From NCBI GenBank assembly GCA_001897035.1, contig MKRS01000546.1, forward strand, positions 1 through 6,838: a stretch of DNA of 6,838 bases, given 5' to 3'. This document shows positions 1 through 5,843 of this stretch, piece by piece. Within the stretch, counting starts at the first letter, position 1. Every line of letters begins with the position of its first letter. The stretch is from Bacteroidales bacterium 45-6 (lineage in GTDB: Bacteria > Bacteroidota > Bacteroidia > Bacteroidales > Dysgonomonadaceae). Under the pieces are notes generated by a model. The model made no database searches. It saw only the letters and a list, made by a program, of their open reading frames with translations, and was not told where the DNA came from. Both the position numbers and the translations under genes were made by a program.

Positions 1-191
1 TGCTGGACGAAGTAATGTTCCACCCTTGATCTTTGTCCTTGCGTGGGTGCGGCTGTGCCGATAGCCATATCCTTGTATATCTGCCGGGAATCGGCCGACA
101 GGATAGGGGAAGAAAAATATTCGGCAAGACGAAGGCTTAGCTCCGTTTTGCCGACACCGGTTGGGCCCAAAAGAACGATTAGTTTATTCAT
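1..191 (-). CDS. miaA: tRNA dimethylallyltransferase MiaA, N-terminal 63 residues (3' end of gene outside window)
   Basis: MiaA transfers a dimethylallyl group from DMAPP to N6 of A37 in tRNAs that read UNN codons; it is cytoplasmic. The visible N-terminus carries the family P-loop GPTGVGKT at residues 9-16, followed by [18 protein letters not shown] at about 33-50. That stretch contains the conserved Asp34-Ser-Arg-Gln segment which, in characterised MiaA proteins, helps position and activate A37. RVEHYFV near residues 56-62 also fits the family. The start ATG (189-191) directly precedes the [12 protein letters not shown] strand, as is usual. It shares one base with the stop of the upstream gene (TGATG at 193-189), so translation is probably coupled and no separate promoter is seen. 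The gene is complete as far as visible; only the window edge truncates it. The family identification is secure. Confidence 0.95.
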   Translation of the reverse strand, partial: MNKLIVLLGPTGVGKTELSLRLAEYFSSPILSADSRQIYKDMAIGTAAPTQGQRSRVEHYFVQ

Positions 192-751
192 CAAAACAAA
201 TCCTCTTCTGCGCCAGAAGAAGGAACATCCAGTCCGTCAAAGCCTTCAGAATCCAATTCGTCGATACTGAAGTCTTCGTCGCCGTAGAAATTCTCACCTG
301 TTTCGTATGCCGAGCTTTTTACTTTTGTATCCAATTCGTTGAAATCGACAAACTGAACCGGGGGCGTCCCTTTGGAGATGGAGCAAACGGCCTCCTCCAG
401 GTTTTTGCCGGGAATGATTTCGCGCAGTTCCATGAAAAATCCCCTTTCGGTCATAAAATCGAAAATATACAATAATTTTTGACGTTCGTCTTCGAGCAAG
501 TCGCCCAGAACCGTGTCGCCCATCACATAGGAATCTATGTCGGAGCTTGTGTCCATTTCCACGGCTGTAATTTCTAATTCTTTTTCCCAATCTTCGCTGC
601 AAACGAAGAACGAGGCTATTTCACCTTCTTTGTAGTCAACAGAGCTAATTATTGCTTTCTGCAAATCTGCGAAAGTGGCATCTGCATCAATTTGGATTTC
701 CCTCTTAAAGTCATCTACTTCATCGGATAGTAGCAAGAACCTGAATACCAT
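191..751 (-). CDS. pRiA4b ORF-3-like (IS1096 TnpR-like family) acidic protein, 186 aa
   Basis: The sequence resembles the plasmid pRiA4b ORF-3 / IS1096 'TnpR-like' family (PF07929), recognised from the start [19 protein letters not shown], the [14 protein letters not shown] segment (about 25-38), the [15 protein letters not shown] segment (about 48-61) and the [18 protein letters not shown] segment (about 82-99). Its biochemical function is not established. The family name comes from mobile elements, but no transposase, inverted repeats or other element parts are present, so this is best read as a resident chromosomal gene. After residue 146 there is no Lys or Arg, and the 40-residue tail is rich in Asp/Glu and ends EEDLF. 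An in-frame ATG at 803-805 would add 18 residues, but it lies upstream of the predicted promoter box (785-792), so I chose the ATG at 749-751. The gene is followed without a gap by miaA. I am fairly sure of the family and have no firm function to offer. Confidence 0.85.
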   Translation of the reverse strand: MVFRFLLLSDEVDDFKREIQIDADATFADLQKAIISSVDYKEGEIASFFVCSEDWEKELEITAVEMDTSSDIDSYVMGDTVLGDLLEDERQKLLYIFDFMTERGFFMELREIIPGKNLEEAVCSISKGTPPVQFVDFNELDTKVKSSAYETGENFYGDEDFSIDELDSEGFDGLDVPSSGAEEDLF

Positions 752-784
752 ACTATTGAAATTTTCTTTTAAAGTTTTATAGTT

Positions 785-816
785 CAAAGTTAGTAAAAAA
801 AACATTCACAGTCAAA
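785..816 (-). promoter_or_regulatory. Bacteroidales-type promoter for the pRiA4b ORF-3-like gene and miaA
   Basis: On the minus strand TTTG (816-813) is followed after 20 bases by TAACTTTG (792-785), an exact match to the Bacteroides -33/-7 pattern TTTG...TAnnTTTG. Transcription would begin near 778, giving a leader of about 27 bases before the ATG at 751. This is the basis for rejecting the longer start at 805. Confidence 0.65.
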
Positions 817-852
817 ACACAATTTACAGCTTTTTCCCTTACGGATGATAAA

Positions 853-978
853 ATGGAGTTTCCGTTAAACAAAATACAGCTTTGGTTGTTGCTTTCTATG
901 TATGGTTTCTGCGGCTTCTTGGGTATAAATTTGCCGTATGTAGGTTGCACGTATTTTGTTCCGTGTTGTGAAAATTAA
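853..978 (+). CDS. Possible small hydrophobic, Cys-rich ORF, 41 aa (doubtful)
   Basis: An ATG at 853 opens a frame of 41 codons ending at TAA 976-978. The product would be hydrophobic in the middle (LWLLLSMYGFCGFLG, about residues 10-24), with four Cys (20, 32, 38, 39) and only one Lys. That composition would suit a small single-pass membrane protein. I find no TAnnTTTG box just upstream and no recognisable family. An ORF this short can arise by chance in A/T-rich intergenic DNA. It is listed because it lies in an otherwise gene-free stretch in the same direction as mrcA, ending 80 bases before it. Confidence 0.15.
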   Translation: MEFPLNKIQLWLLLSMYGFCGFLGINLPYVGCTYFVPCCEN

Positions 979-1032
979 CATTAATCGAAAAACTTTTCAC
1001 CAGAATTAGATAGACAACGCCAAAATTCAGTC

Positions 1033-1040
1033 TATTTTTG
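1033..1040 (+). promoter_or_regulatory. Probable -7 box of the mrcA promoter
   Basis: TATTTTTG at 1033-1040 matches TAnnTTTG exactly; no good TTTG is seen at the expected -33 spacing. Transcription would start at about 1046, only some 13 bases before the ATG at 1059. The box overlaps an in-frame TTG at 1038-1040 that would add seven residues, so that TTG cannot be the start if this promoter is used. Confidence 0.5.
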
Positions 1041-1058
1041 CAAAACAAAATTTTAAAT

Positions 1059-3464
1059 ATGAGCCAACAAGCGATTATTCATTTTTTGAAGAAGATTTTA
1101 AGTCCAATAAAGTCGTTTTTCAAAGCTGGGAAAAATTATTATAGGAAATCACCGTGGTACAGTAAGGTCATTCAGGTAATAGCTGGTTTTTTCATTGTTT
1201 TCTTCTTGTACCTTTTCTTGGTAGATGTAAATTTCCTGTGGTTGTTCGGTAAATCTCCAGGACTGAGTTCCATTAACAACCCCAATCAAAGCATAGCAAC
1301 CACCATTGTTTCGGCCGACGGGAAAACAATTGGAAAATATTTCCGGGAAAACAGGACGCCTGTCGAATTTGACGAAATATCGCCTATGCTTGTCAACGCC
1401 CTGATATATACGGAAGATGAACGCTTCTACGAACATTTCGGGATCGACATCAAGGGGGTTTTTGCGGCCATGAAAGATGCCCTGCACGGGAAAGCACGCG
1501 GTGCCAGCACCATCTCCCAGCAGCTTGTGAAGAACATGTTCAAGACCCGGAATCAATATTCGCGGGGATTGTTGGGATATGTTCCAGGTGTCAACCTTTT
1601 GATTATGAAAACAAAAGAATGGATTACCGCAGTCAAGATAGAAATGTTTTATTCCAAGCACGATATTTTGAAGATGTATCTCAACACGGTCGATTTTGGA
1701 AGCAATGCTTACGGGATAAAAACTGCCGCAAAGACATTCTTTGGCACCACTCCGATGAAATTGACTACGGAAGAATCGGCCACGTTGGTGGGGCTGCTCA
1801 AAGCTCCTACCTCCTACAGCCCATTGCTGAATCCCGAAAAATCGCTGAAACGGAGAAACATCGTTTTGAGAAACTTGCAGACACACAAGGTTATATCCAA
1901 GCAAACCTGCGACTCGTTGGAGCAGATTCCGATGAAGCTTCATTACAAGATGGAACAGGCCTACGACGGCCAAGCCCTTTATTTCCGGGAATATTTGGCC
2001 TCGGAACTATCTGAATGGTGCAAGACCAACGGGTATGACCTTTATTCAGACGGCTTGAAAATATATGTTACCATTGATTCCCGGATGCAGCAGTATGCGG
2101 AAGAGGCTGTCCGCTCGCAAATGAAGTTGCTTCAGAAGCGGTTCGACGATCACTGGAGAGGACAAAATCCATGGCAGGACGAAAACCACAAGGAAATACC
2201 TCTTTTTGCGGAAAGGCTTGCGCAGCAGACGCATACCTACAAGCTGATAAGCACAAAATATAAAGGAAATAAGGATTCCATCGACTATTATTTGAACAAG
2301 CCTCACTTAGTGGAGCTTTTCGATTACGAACACGAGAACGGAAGAGTGAAGAAAATGATGAGTACCATGGACTCGATTCGCTACATGAACCGTTTCATGC
2401 ACACCGGCTTCGTGGCAATGGAACCACAAACCGGTTATGTGAAAGCCTGGGTGGGCGACGTGGATTTCAATTTCTGGAAATACGACAAGGTCGCCCAATC
2501 TAAACGTCAGCCTGGATCTACTTTCAAATTGTTTGTTTATACTGCAGCCATGATGCACGGAATGTCGCCTTGTGACACGCGGGTTGACCAGCCTGTGTCG
2601 TGGGAAAACACCGGCAAAGACGGAAAAGAGACATGGAGCCCGACCAATGCGAACGGCTACTTCCTCTATCGGCCTATCACGCTCAAAAATGCGTTCGCCC
2701 AGTCCATCAATAGTATTGCCGTGCAGGTGGGAAAAGAAGTAGGCATAAGCGAAGTCATCAAATACGCCCATTTGCTGGGAATAAAATCGCCGTTGAAGAA
2801 CGAACCGGCACTCACGCTGGGAGCTTCCGATGTGTCCTTGCTTGAGATGGTCAACTCATACAGCACGGTGGTGAACGAAGGACAATACCACGACCCCATC
2901 GTGGTGACACGCATCGAGGATAGAAATGGAAACGTGCTCTATGAAAACAAGTTGGAACAAAAAAGGGTGATTCCTTACGAAGATGCCTGGTTGATGCTTG
3001 AACTGCTAAAACGCGGATTGACAGAGCCGGGAGGCACGAGCCGGGCTTTGTGGTCGTGCAACTTGTTTAAGTGGAACACCGACTTTGGTGGAAAAACGGG
3101 TACTTCCAACAACCACTCGGATGCCTGGTACGTAGGTGTCACACCGAATCTGGTGGGCGGTGCCTGGGTGGGCGGAGAACAGCGGAGTGTCCATTTCCGG
3201 ACTGGAAATTTAGGTCAGGGAAGCCGCACCGCATTGCCTATCTTCGCCAGCTTTATGGAAAAAGTACTGGCGGACGAATCGCTGAAACGCTACAGGGGCA
3301 AATTCCCGACAAAACCCAAAGAAGAGATCAAACGGGATTACAATTGTCCAACATATATCCCAGCGGATACCCTGGATGTGGCTACCGATTCGATAGATGC
3401 ACCTGACGTGGAGCCTGAGGTGGTAGATCCGACAGCCGCTCCGGTTCCAGATCAAACTTATTAG
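1059..3464 (+). CDS. mrcA: Bifunctional class A penicillin-binding protein (PBP1A type), 801 aa
   Basis: This enzyme polymerises lipid II into glycan strands and cross-links the peptides, working on the periplasmic face of the inner membrane. In order it shows a short cytoplasmic N-terminus, one membrane anchor (about 37-61), a GT51 glycosyltransferase domain and a penicillin-binding transpeptidase domain. GT51 motifs are TEDERFYEHFGID with the likely catalytic Glu119, RGASTISQQLVKNM (147-160), KEWITAVKIE (186-195) and YLNTVDFGSNAYGI (207-220). Transpeptidase motifs are Ser487 in STFK, SIN (549-551) and KTGT (679-682). About 90 residues (350-440) between the domains, including HWRGQNPW, are not part of either catalytic core. 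The protein ends in an acidic, Pro-rich tail of about 40 residues. ATG 1059 was preferred over an in-frame TTG at 1038 because the TTG lies inside the predicted promoter box. The gene stands alone, divergent from the miaA unit. All key residues are intact. Confidence 0.96.
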   Translation: MSQQAIIHFLKKILSPIKSFFKAGKNYYRKSPWYSKVIQVIAGFFIVFFLYLFLVDVNFLWLFGKSPGLSSINNPNQSIATTIVSADGKTIGKYFRENRTPVEFDEISPMLVNALIYTEDERFYEHFGIDIKGVFAAMKDALHGKARGASTISQQLVKNMFKTRNQYSRGLLGYVPGVNLLIMKTKEWITAVKIEMFYSKHDILKMYLNTVDFGSNAYGIKTAAKTFFGTTPMKLTTEESATLVGLLKAPTSYSPLLNPEKSLKRRNIVLRNLQTHKVISKQTCDSLEQIPMKLHYKMEQAYDGQALYFREYLASELSEWCKTNGYDLYSDGLKIYVTIDSRMQQYAEEAVRSQMKLLQKRFDDHWRGQNPWQDENHKEIPLFAERLAQQTHTYKLISTKYKGNKDSIDYYLNKPHLVELFDYEHENGRVKKMMSTMDSIRYMNRFMHTGFVAMEPQTGYVKAWVGDVDFNFWKYDKVAQSKRQPGSTFKLFVYTAAMMHGMSPCDTRVDQPVSWENTGKDGKETWSPTNANGYFLYRPITLKNAFAQSINSIAVQVGKEVGISEVIKYAHLLGIKSPLKNEPALTLGASDVSLLEMVNSYSTVVNEGQYHDPIVVTRIEDRNGNVLYENKLEQKRVIPYEDAWLMLELLKRGLTEPGGTSRALWSCNLFKWNTDFGGKTGTSNNHSDAWYVGVTPNLVGGAWVGGEQRSVHFRTGNLGQGSRTALPIFASFMEKVLADESLKRYRGKFPTKPKEEIKRDYNCPTYIPADTLDVATDSIDAPDVEPEVVDPTAAPVPDQTY

Positions 3465-3479
3465 CTGGATGAACTCGTG

Positions 3480-3496
3480 CTTTCAAGCGTTGGAAG
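3480..3496 (+). terminator. Hairpin 15 bases after mrcA, possible weak terminator
   Basis: CTTTCAA (3480-3486) can pair with TTGGAAG (3490-3496) around a GCG loop, giving seven pairs with one G-U. G-U pairs could extend it by three more. No T-tract follows directly; the nearest run of T lies about 45 bases downstream (3544-3550). It may mark the 3' end of the mrcA transcript, but it is not a canonical intrinsic terminator. Confidence 0.3.
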
Positions 3497-3562
3497 TGTT
3501 CATTTAGTTAGTGCCTATTCTAAAAATTAATATTGGTGGACTATTTTTTTATATTTTTAAAG

Positions 3563-3592
3563 TTGGAATTCTAATCATTCCGATTAATTTTG
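3563..3592 (+). promoter_or_regulatory. Probable promoter of the DUF5606-like gene, with a palindrome in the spacer
   Basis: TAATTTTG at 3585-3592 matches TAnnTTTG exactly. TTGG at 3563-3566, 18 bases upstream, is an imperfect -33 element. Start of transcription would be near 3599, giving a leader of about 60 bases. GGAAT (3565-3569) and ATTCC (3577-3581) form an inverted repeat with a 7-base centre lying between the two boxes, where a regulator could bind. Confidence 0.45.
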
Positions 3593-3658
3593 CAACTTCT
3601 TTGTTTGAAAAATATAGATTCAAACTTTAGATGTATAACATATTTAACTTAACCTATT

Positions 3659-4219
3659 ATGCTCAAGACAATATTGTCTATCTCCGGAAAGCCCGGTCTA
3701 TACAAATTAGTGTCGAGTGCGAAAAACATGATAATTGTTGAATCGCTTATCGATAAAAAACGTTTGCCTATCTATGCGAAAGACAAAGTTGTGTCGTTGG
3801 GAGATATCGCAATGTACACATCCGAAGGCGAAGAACCTCTGAAGAATGTTCTTGGCAACATCAAGAAGAAAGAGAATGGAGGTAAAACATCAATCGCTCC
3901 GAATTCCAAGCCCGAAGAATTGTACAACTATTTCGGGGAGGTGCTACCGGATTTTGACAAAGATAAAGTGTATCCCACAGATATTAAGAAACTACTCAGT
4001 TGGTACAACCTGCTGATAGATAGTGAAGTGGACTTCGAAAAAGACGAAACTGCCGATGCAGCCGGGGAAAAGGAAGGTGAAGAAAAAACGGTTCCTGCCG
4101 AAGCGGCAGCCGAACCTAAAAAAGCTGCACCCAAAGCTTCCCGTGCCAAAGCGAATGCTACTCCTAAGGCTTCTTCCGATGCGAAGACCTCACAAAGAAG
4201 TACGCGCAAGAAAGTCTGA
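3659..4219 (+). CDS. DUF5606-like conserved protein with acidic-then-basic tail, 186 aa
   Basis: The N-terminal half (MLKTILSISGKPGLYKLVS, then NMIIVESL, RLPIYAKDKVVSLGDIAMYT up to about residue 54) is what I recognise as DUF5606, a family largely confined to Bacteroidota with no assigned function. The alternating short strands suggest a small beta-rich fold, which is inference. A helical-looking second part follows (PEELYNYFGEVLPDFDKDKVYPTDIKKLLSWYNLLI, about 85-120). The tail is low-complexity: residues 121-142 carry 11 Asp/Glu in 22 positions, then 154-186 carry 11 Lys/Arg with many Ala, Pro, Ser and Thr (for example KKAAPKASRAKA), much like histone H1-like tails. No signal peptide or membrane segment is seen, so it is probably cytoplasmic. 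It has its own promoter and terminator and seems monocistronic. The tail hints at nucleic-acid contact, but nothing proves it. Confidence 0.85.
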   Translation: MLKTILSISGKPGLYKLVSSAKNMIIVESLIDKKRLPIYAKDKVVSLGDIAMYTSEGEEPLKNVLGNIKKKENGGKTSIAPNSKPEELYNYFGEVLPDFDKDKVYPTDIKKLLSWYNLLIDSEVDFEKDETADAAGEKEGEEKTVPAEAAAEPKKAAPKASRAKANATPKASSDAKTSQRSTRKKV

Positions 4220-4248
4220 ACAAAAAAGGCACATTCCTTATAAATTTG

Positions 4249-4288
4249 AAAAGTCCGCGATCATTCAGTGTCCGGACTTTTTTATTTT
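4249..4288 (+). terminator. Rho-independent terminator after the DUF5606-like gene
   Basis: AAAAGTCCG (4249-4257) pairs perfectly with CGGACTTTT (4273-4281), a 9-bp stem with a 15-base loop. The right arm runs into TTTTTTATTTT, giving the required U-rich end. It lies about 30 bases after the stop codon of the upstream gene and before the promoter of the M23 gene, so it separates two transcription units. Confidence 0.8.
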
Positions 4289-4321
4289 GGCCTGTTTCAC
4301 ATCTTAATTTATCGAAAAGGA

Positions 4322-4352
4322 TTGCAGAAGAAGCTTAAATCCCTTATTTTTG
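4322..4352 (+). promoter_or_regulatory. Promoter of the M23 peptidase-MerR operon
   Basis: TATTTTTG at 4345-4352 is an exact TAnnTTTG box. TTGC at 4322-4325, 19 bases upstream, is a partial -33 element. Transcription would begin near 4358, about 27 bases before the ATG at 4385. No inverted repeat is evident in the spacer. Confidence 0.55.
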
Positions 4353-4384
4353 TCTAAATTGACAATAAACCCTGTGGCTAAAAC

Positions 4385-5356
4385 ATGAAAAGAAAAATAT
4401 ATTTCAGATACGATCCTCAAACCTTAAGCTACGAGAGGGTCTATCCAAGCCACAAAAGCAGGTTGTTTGCTGTCATCAGGCATTTGGCGTCAGGCATATT
4501 TGTGGGCTACGGTGTGTTTTGGCTTTTGATGTATTTCACCGATTCTCCCAAGGAAAAAATACTCAACAAGGAAAACAAGCTTATCAAAGCCCAATACGAG
4601 CTACTTTCGAAACGTCTCGACGAAGTCTCCTTGGTTATCAACGACATGGAACAGCGCGACGACAACCTTTACCGGGCCATTTTCCATGCCGACCCCATTG
4701 CAAGCACCATCCGCAATTCGGGATACGGGGGAGCCGACAGGTACCAGCAATTGCAAGGACTATCGGGTTCAGACTTGATTGTTCAGTCAACAAAGAAATT
4801 AGATTTGATTTCCAAGAAGATATACATCCAATCGAATTCGTTCGATGAGATATGGAACATGGTGAAGCAGCAGAAGGATAGGATAGAGTGTATCCCGAGC
4901 ATCCAGCCGGTAGCCAACAAAAACTTAAAGGAAGTTGCTTCCGGATATGGCCTGCGCATCGATCCGATCTACGGTTCGCGTCGTTTCCATGCAGGAATGG
5001 ATTTCACGGCGAACATCGGCACTCCCGTCTATGTCACAGGCAAAGGGCGGGTGATACATGCCGACTGGAAACAGGGATATGGTAAATGTGTTATCGTGGA
5101 TCATGGATACGGCTACGAGACGCTTTACGGACATCTCAGCGAATACGGGGTTCGTGCCGGGCAGCTTGTGAGTAGGGGCCAGCAGATAGGGGAAGTCGGA
5201 AACACGGGTAAATCCACCGGGCCCCACTTGCATTACGAAGTGCATGTCAAGGGTAAACCTGACAATCCGGCCAAATACTACTTCATGGATCTCAGCCCGG
5301 CTGAATACGACGAGATGTTGCGTATCGCAGCCAATCACGGCCGCGTAATGGACTAA
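4385..5356 (+). CDS. Membrane-anchored M23 family peptidoglycan metallo-endopeptidase, 323 aa
   Basis: M23 (LytM/lysostaphin-like) enzymes are zinc peptidases that cut peptide cross-links of peptidoglycan. The N-terminus is cytoplasmic and basic (about 1-27), followed by one hydrophobic segment (about 28-51) without a cleavage site, so this is probably a bitopic inner-membrane protein with its catalytic part in the periplasm. Residues 55-93 are charged and heptad-like, probably a coiled coil. The M23 domain fills about 185-297: HAGMD gives zinc ligands His202 and Asp206, YGHLS gives His250, and GPHLHYE gives His281 and His283. The whole active set is present, so it should be an active enzyme rather than a degenerate LytM/EnvC-type activator. 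The downstream MerR gene begins 14 bases after the stop, which implies co-transcription. It may act with the upstream PBP in wall growth, but that is inference. Confidence 0.93.
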   Translation: MKRKIYFRYDPQTLSYERVYPSHKSRLFAVIRHLASGIFVGYGVFWLLMYFTDSPKEKILNKENKLIKAQYELLSKRLDEVSLVINDMEQRDDNLYRAIFHADPIASTIRNSGYGGADRYQQLQGLSGSDLIVQSTKKLDLISKKIYIQSNSFDEIWNMVKQQKDRIECIPSIQPVANKNLKEVASGYGLRIDPIYGSRRFHAGMDFTANIGTPVYVTGKGRVIHADWKQGYGKCVIVDHGYGYETLYGHLSEYGVRAGQLVSRGQQIGEVGNTGKSTGPHLHYEVHVKGKPDNPAKYYFMDLSPAEYDEMLRIAANHGRVMD

Positions 5357-5370
5357 TCATTCAACAAGTC

Positions 5371-5703
5371 ATGATTGATATTGAAAACGAAAAACGACTC
5401 TATTTTTCCATCAAGGAGGTAGCCGAACACTTTCAGGTGAACGAATCCTTGTTGCGCTTTTGGGAAAAGGAGTTCTCTGTTATCAACCCCAGGAAGACTT
5501 CCGGAGGAACTCGTCAATATTCGAAAACGGACATTGAGTCCATCGCTGTTGTCTATCACTTGCTTAAAGAGCAAGGATTGACCATTGACGGAGCGAAGCA
5601 AAAACTGAAAACTAAGAAGGACGAATACCAAACTAAATCAGCCATTCTTGCCAAACTTGAAGCTGTCAGAAAGGAACTAAACGATCTGATGAACGAATTG
5701 TAA
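5371..5703 (+). CDS. MerR family transcriptional regulator, 110 aa
   Basis: The N-terminal region has the MerR winged helix-turn-helix: YFSIKEVAEHFQVNESLLRFWEKEF (about 11-35) is the helix-turn-helix, and TSGGTRQYSKTDIESI (about 43-58) is the wing with the typical R-x-Y. LLKEQGLTIDGAKQKL (about 64-79) is the second part of the domain. The C-terminal 30 residues look like a dimerisation helix (LAKLEAVRKELNDLMNEL). There is no Cys cluster for metal and no ligand-binding domain, so no effector can be predicted. Length is near that of minimal MerR proteins. It follows the M23 gene by 14 bases with no promoter between, so it is the second gene of that operon. Whether it regulates its own operon is unknown. 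Confidence 0.92.
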   Translation: MIDIENEKRLYFSIKEVAEHFQVNESLLRFWEKEFSVINPRKTSGGTRQYSKTDIESIAVVYHLLKEQGLTIDGAKQKLKTKKDEYQTKSAILAKLEAVRKELNDLMNEL

Positions 5704-5783
5704 GTGGTTGACTTTTAGATTACGTATTGGTGCCGGTTTCAGTGCCATCGAAAAAGAAATGCTTAACAAAATCTTACCTGTTT

Positions 5784-5818
5784 TTTGCATTTCGGAATCA
5801 AATTATCCATTAACTTTG
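5784..5818 (+). promoter_or_regulatory. Promoter of the secreted nuclease gene
   Basis: TAACTTTG at 5811-5818 matches TAnnTTTG exactly. The nearest TTTG is at 5784-5787, with a rather long 23-base spacer. Transcription would start near 5825, some 20 bases before the ATG at 5844. The spacer contains GGA (5794-5796) and TCC (5806-5808) as a short palindrome, similar in look to the one in the DUF5606 promoter. No clear terminator for the preceding operon was found between 5704 and this promoter. Confidence 0.5.
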
Positions 5819-5843
5819 ATCCTTTTTCTAATAAATACGTTTT

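Larger units (their letters stand above)
752..1058. other. Divergent intergenic region between the miaA unit and mrcA
   Basis: This 307-base A/T-rich stretch separates two divergent units. It contains the leftward promoter (785-816), the rightward mrcA box (1033-1040), a second plus-strand TAnnTTTG match (TAAATTTG, 926-933) without a convincing -33 partner, and a doubtful 41-codon ORF (853-978). A short interrupted inverted repeat, ACGGA (841-845) and TCCGT (861-865), is too weak to interpret. I see no tRNA, riboswitch-like fold or mobile-element end. Confidence 0.6.

Noticed and set aside
191..751. Mobile element, because the protein family is named after IS1096 and plasmid pRiA4b
   Set aside because: No transposase, terminal inverted repeats or target-site duplication are visible, and the gene is directly joined to miaA.
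841..865. Inverted repeat ACGGA/TCCGT in the divergent region
   Set aside because: The arms are five bases with a 15-base centre and no T-tract or promoter box placed around it; expected by chance.
926..933. TAAATTTG as a second mrcA promoter box
   Set aside because: It matches the -7 consensus but has no TTTG near the expected -33 position, and a better placed box exists at 1033-1040.
1149..1973. Long minus-strand open frame of 274 codons inside mrcA
   Set aside because: It is fully antisense to the conserved GT51 domain, resembles no protein family and has no promoter box.
5413..5420. AAGGAGGT, a strong Shine-Dalgarno-like sequence
   Set aside because: It lies inside the MerR gene, encodes part of its helix-turn-helix in frame, and has no start codon at suitable distance. 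Genes in this window do not use such sites.
5736..5754. Possible terminator hairpin after the MerR gene (TGGTGC/GTGCCA)
   Set aside because: The stem needs two G-U pairs and is followed by A-rich rather than T-rich sequence on the plus strand.
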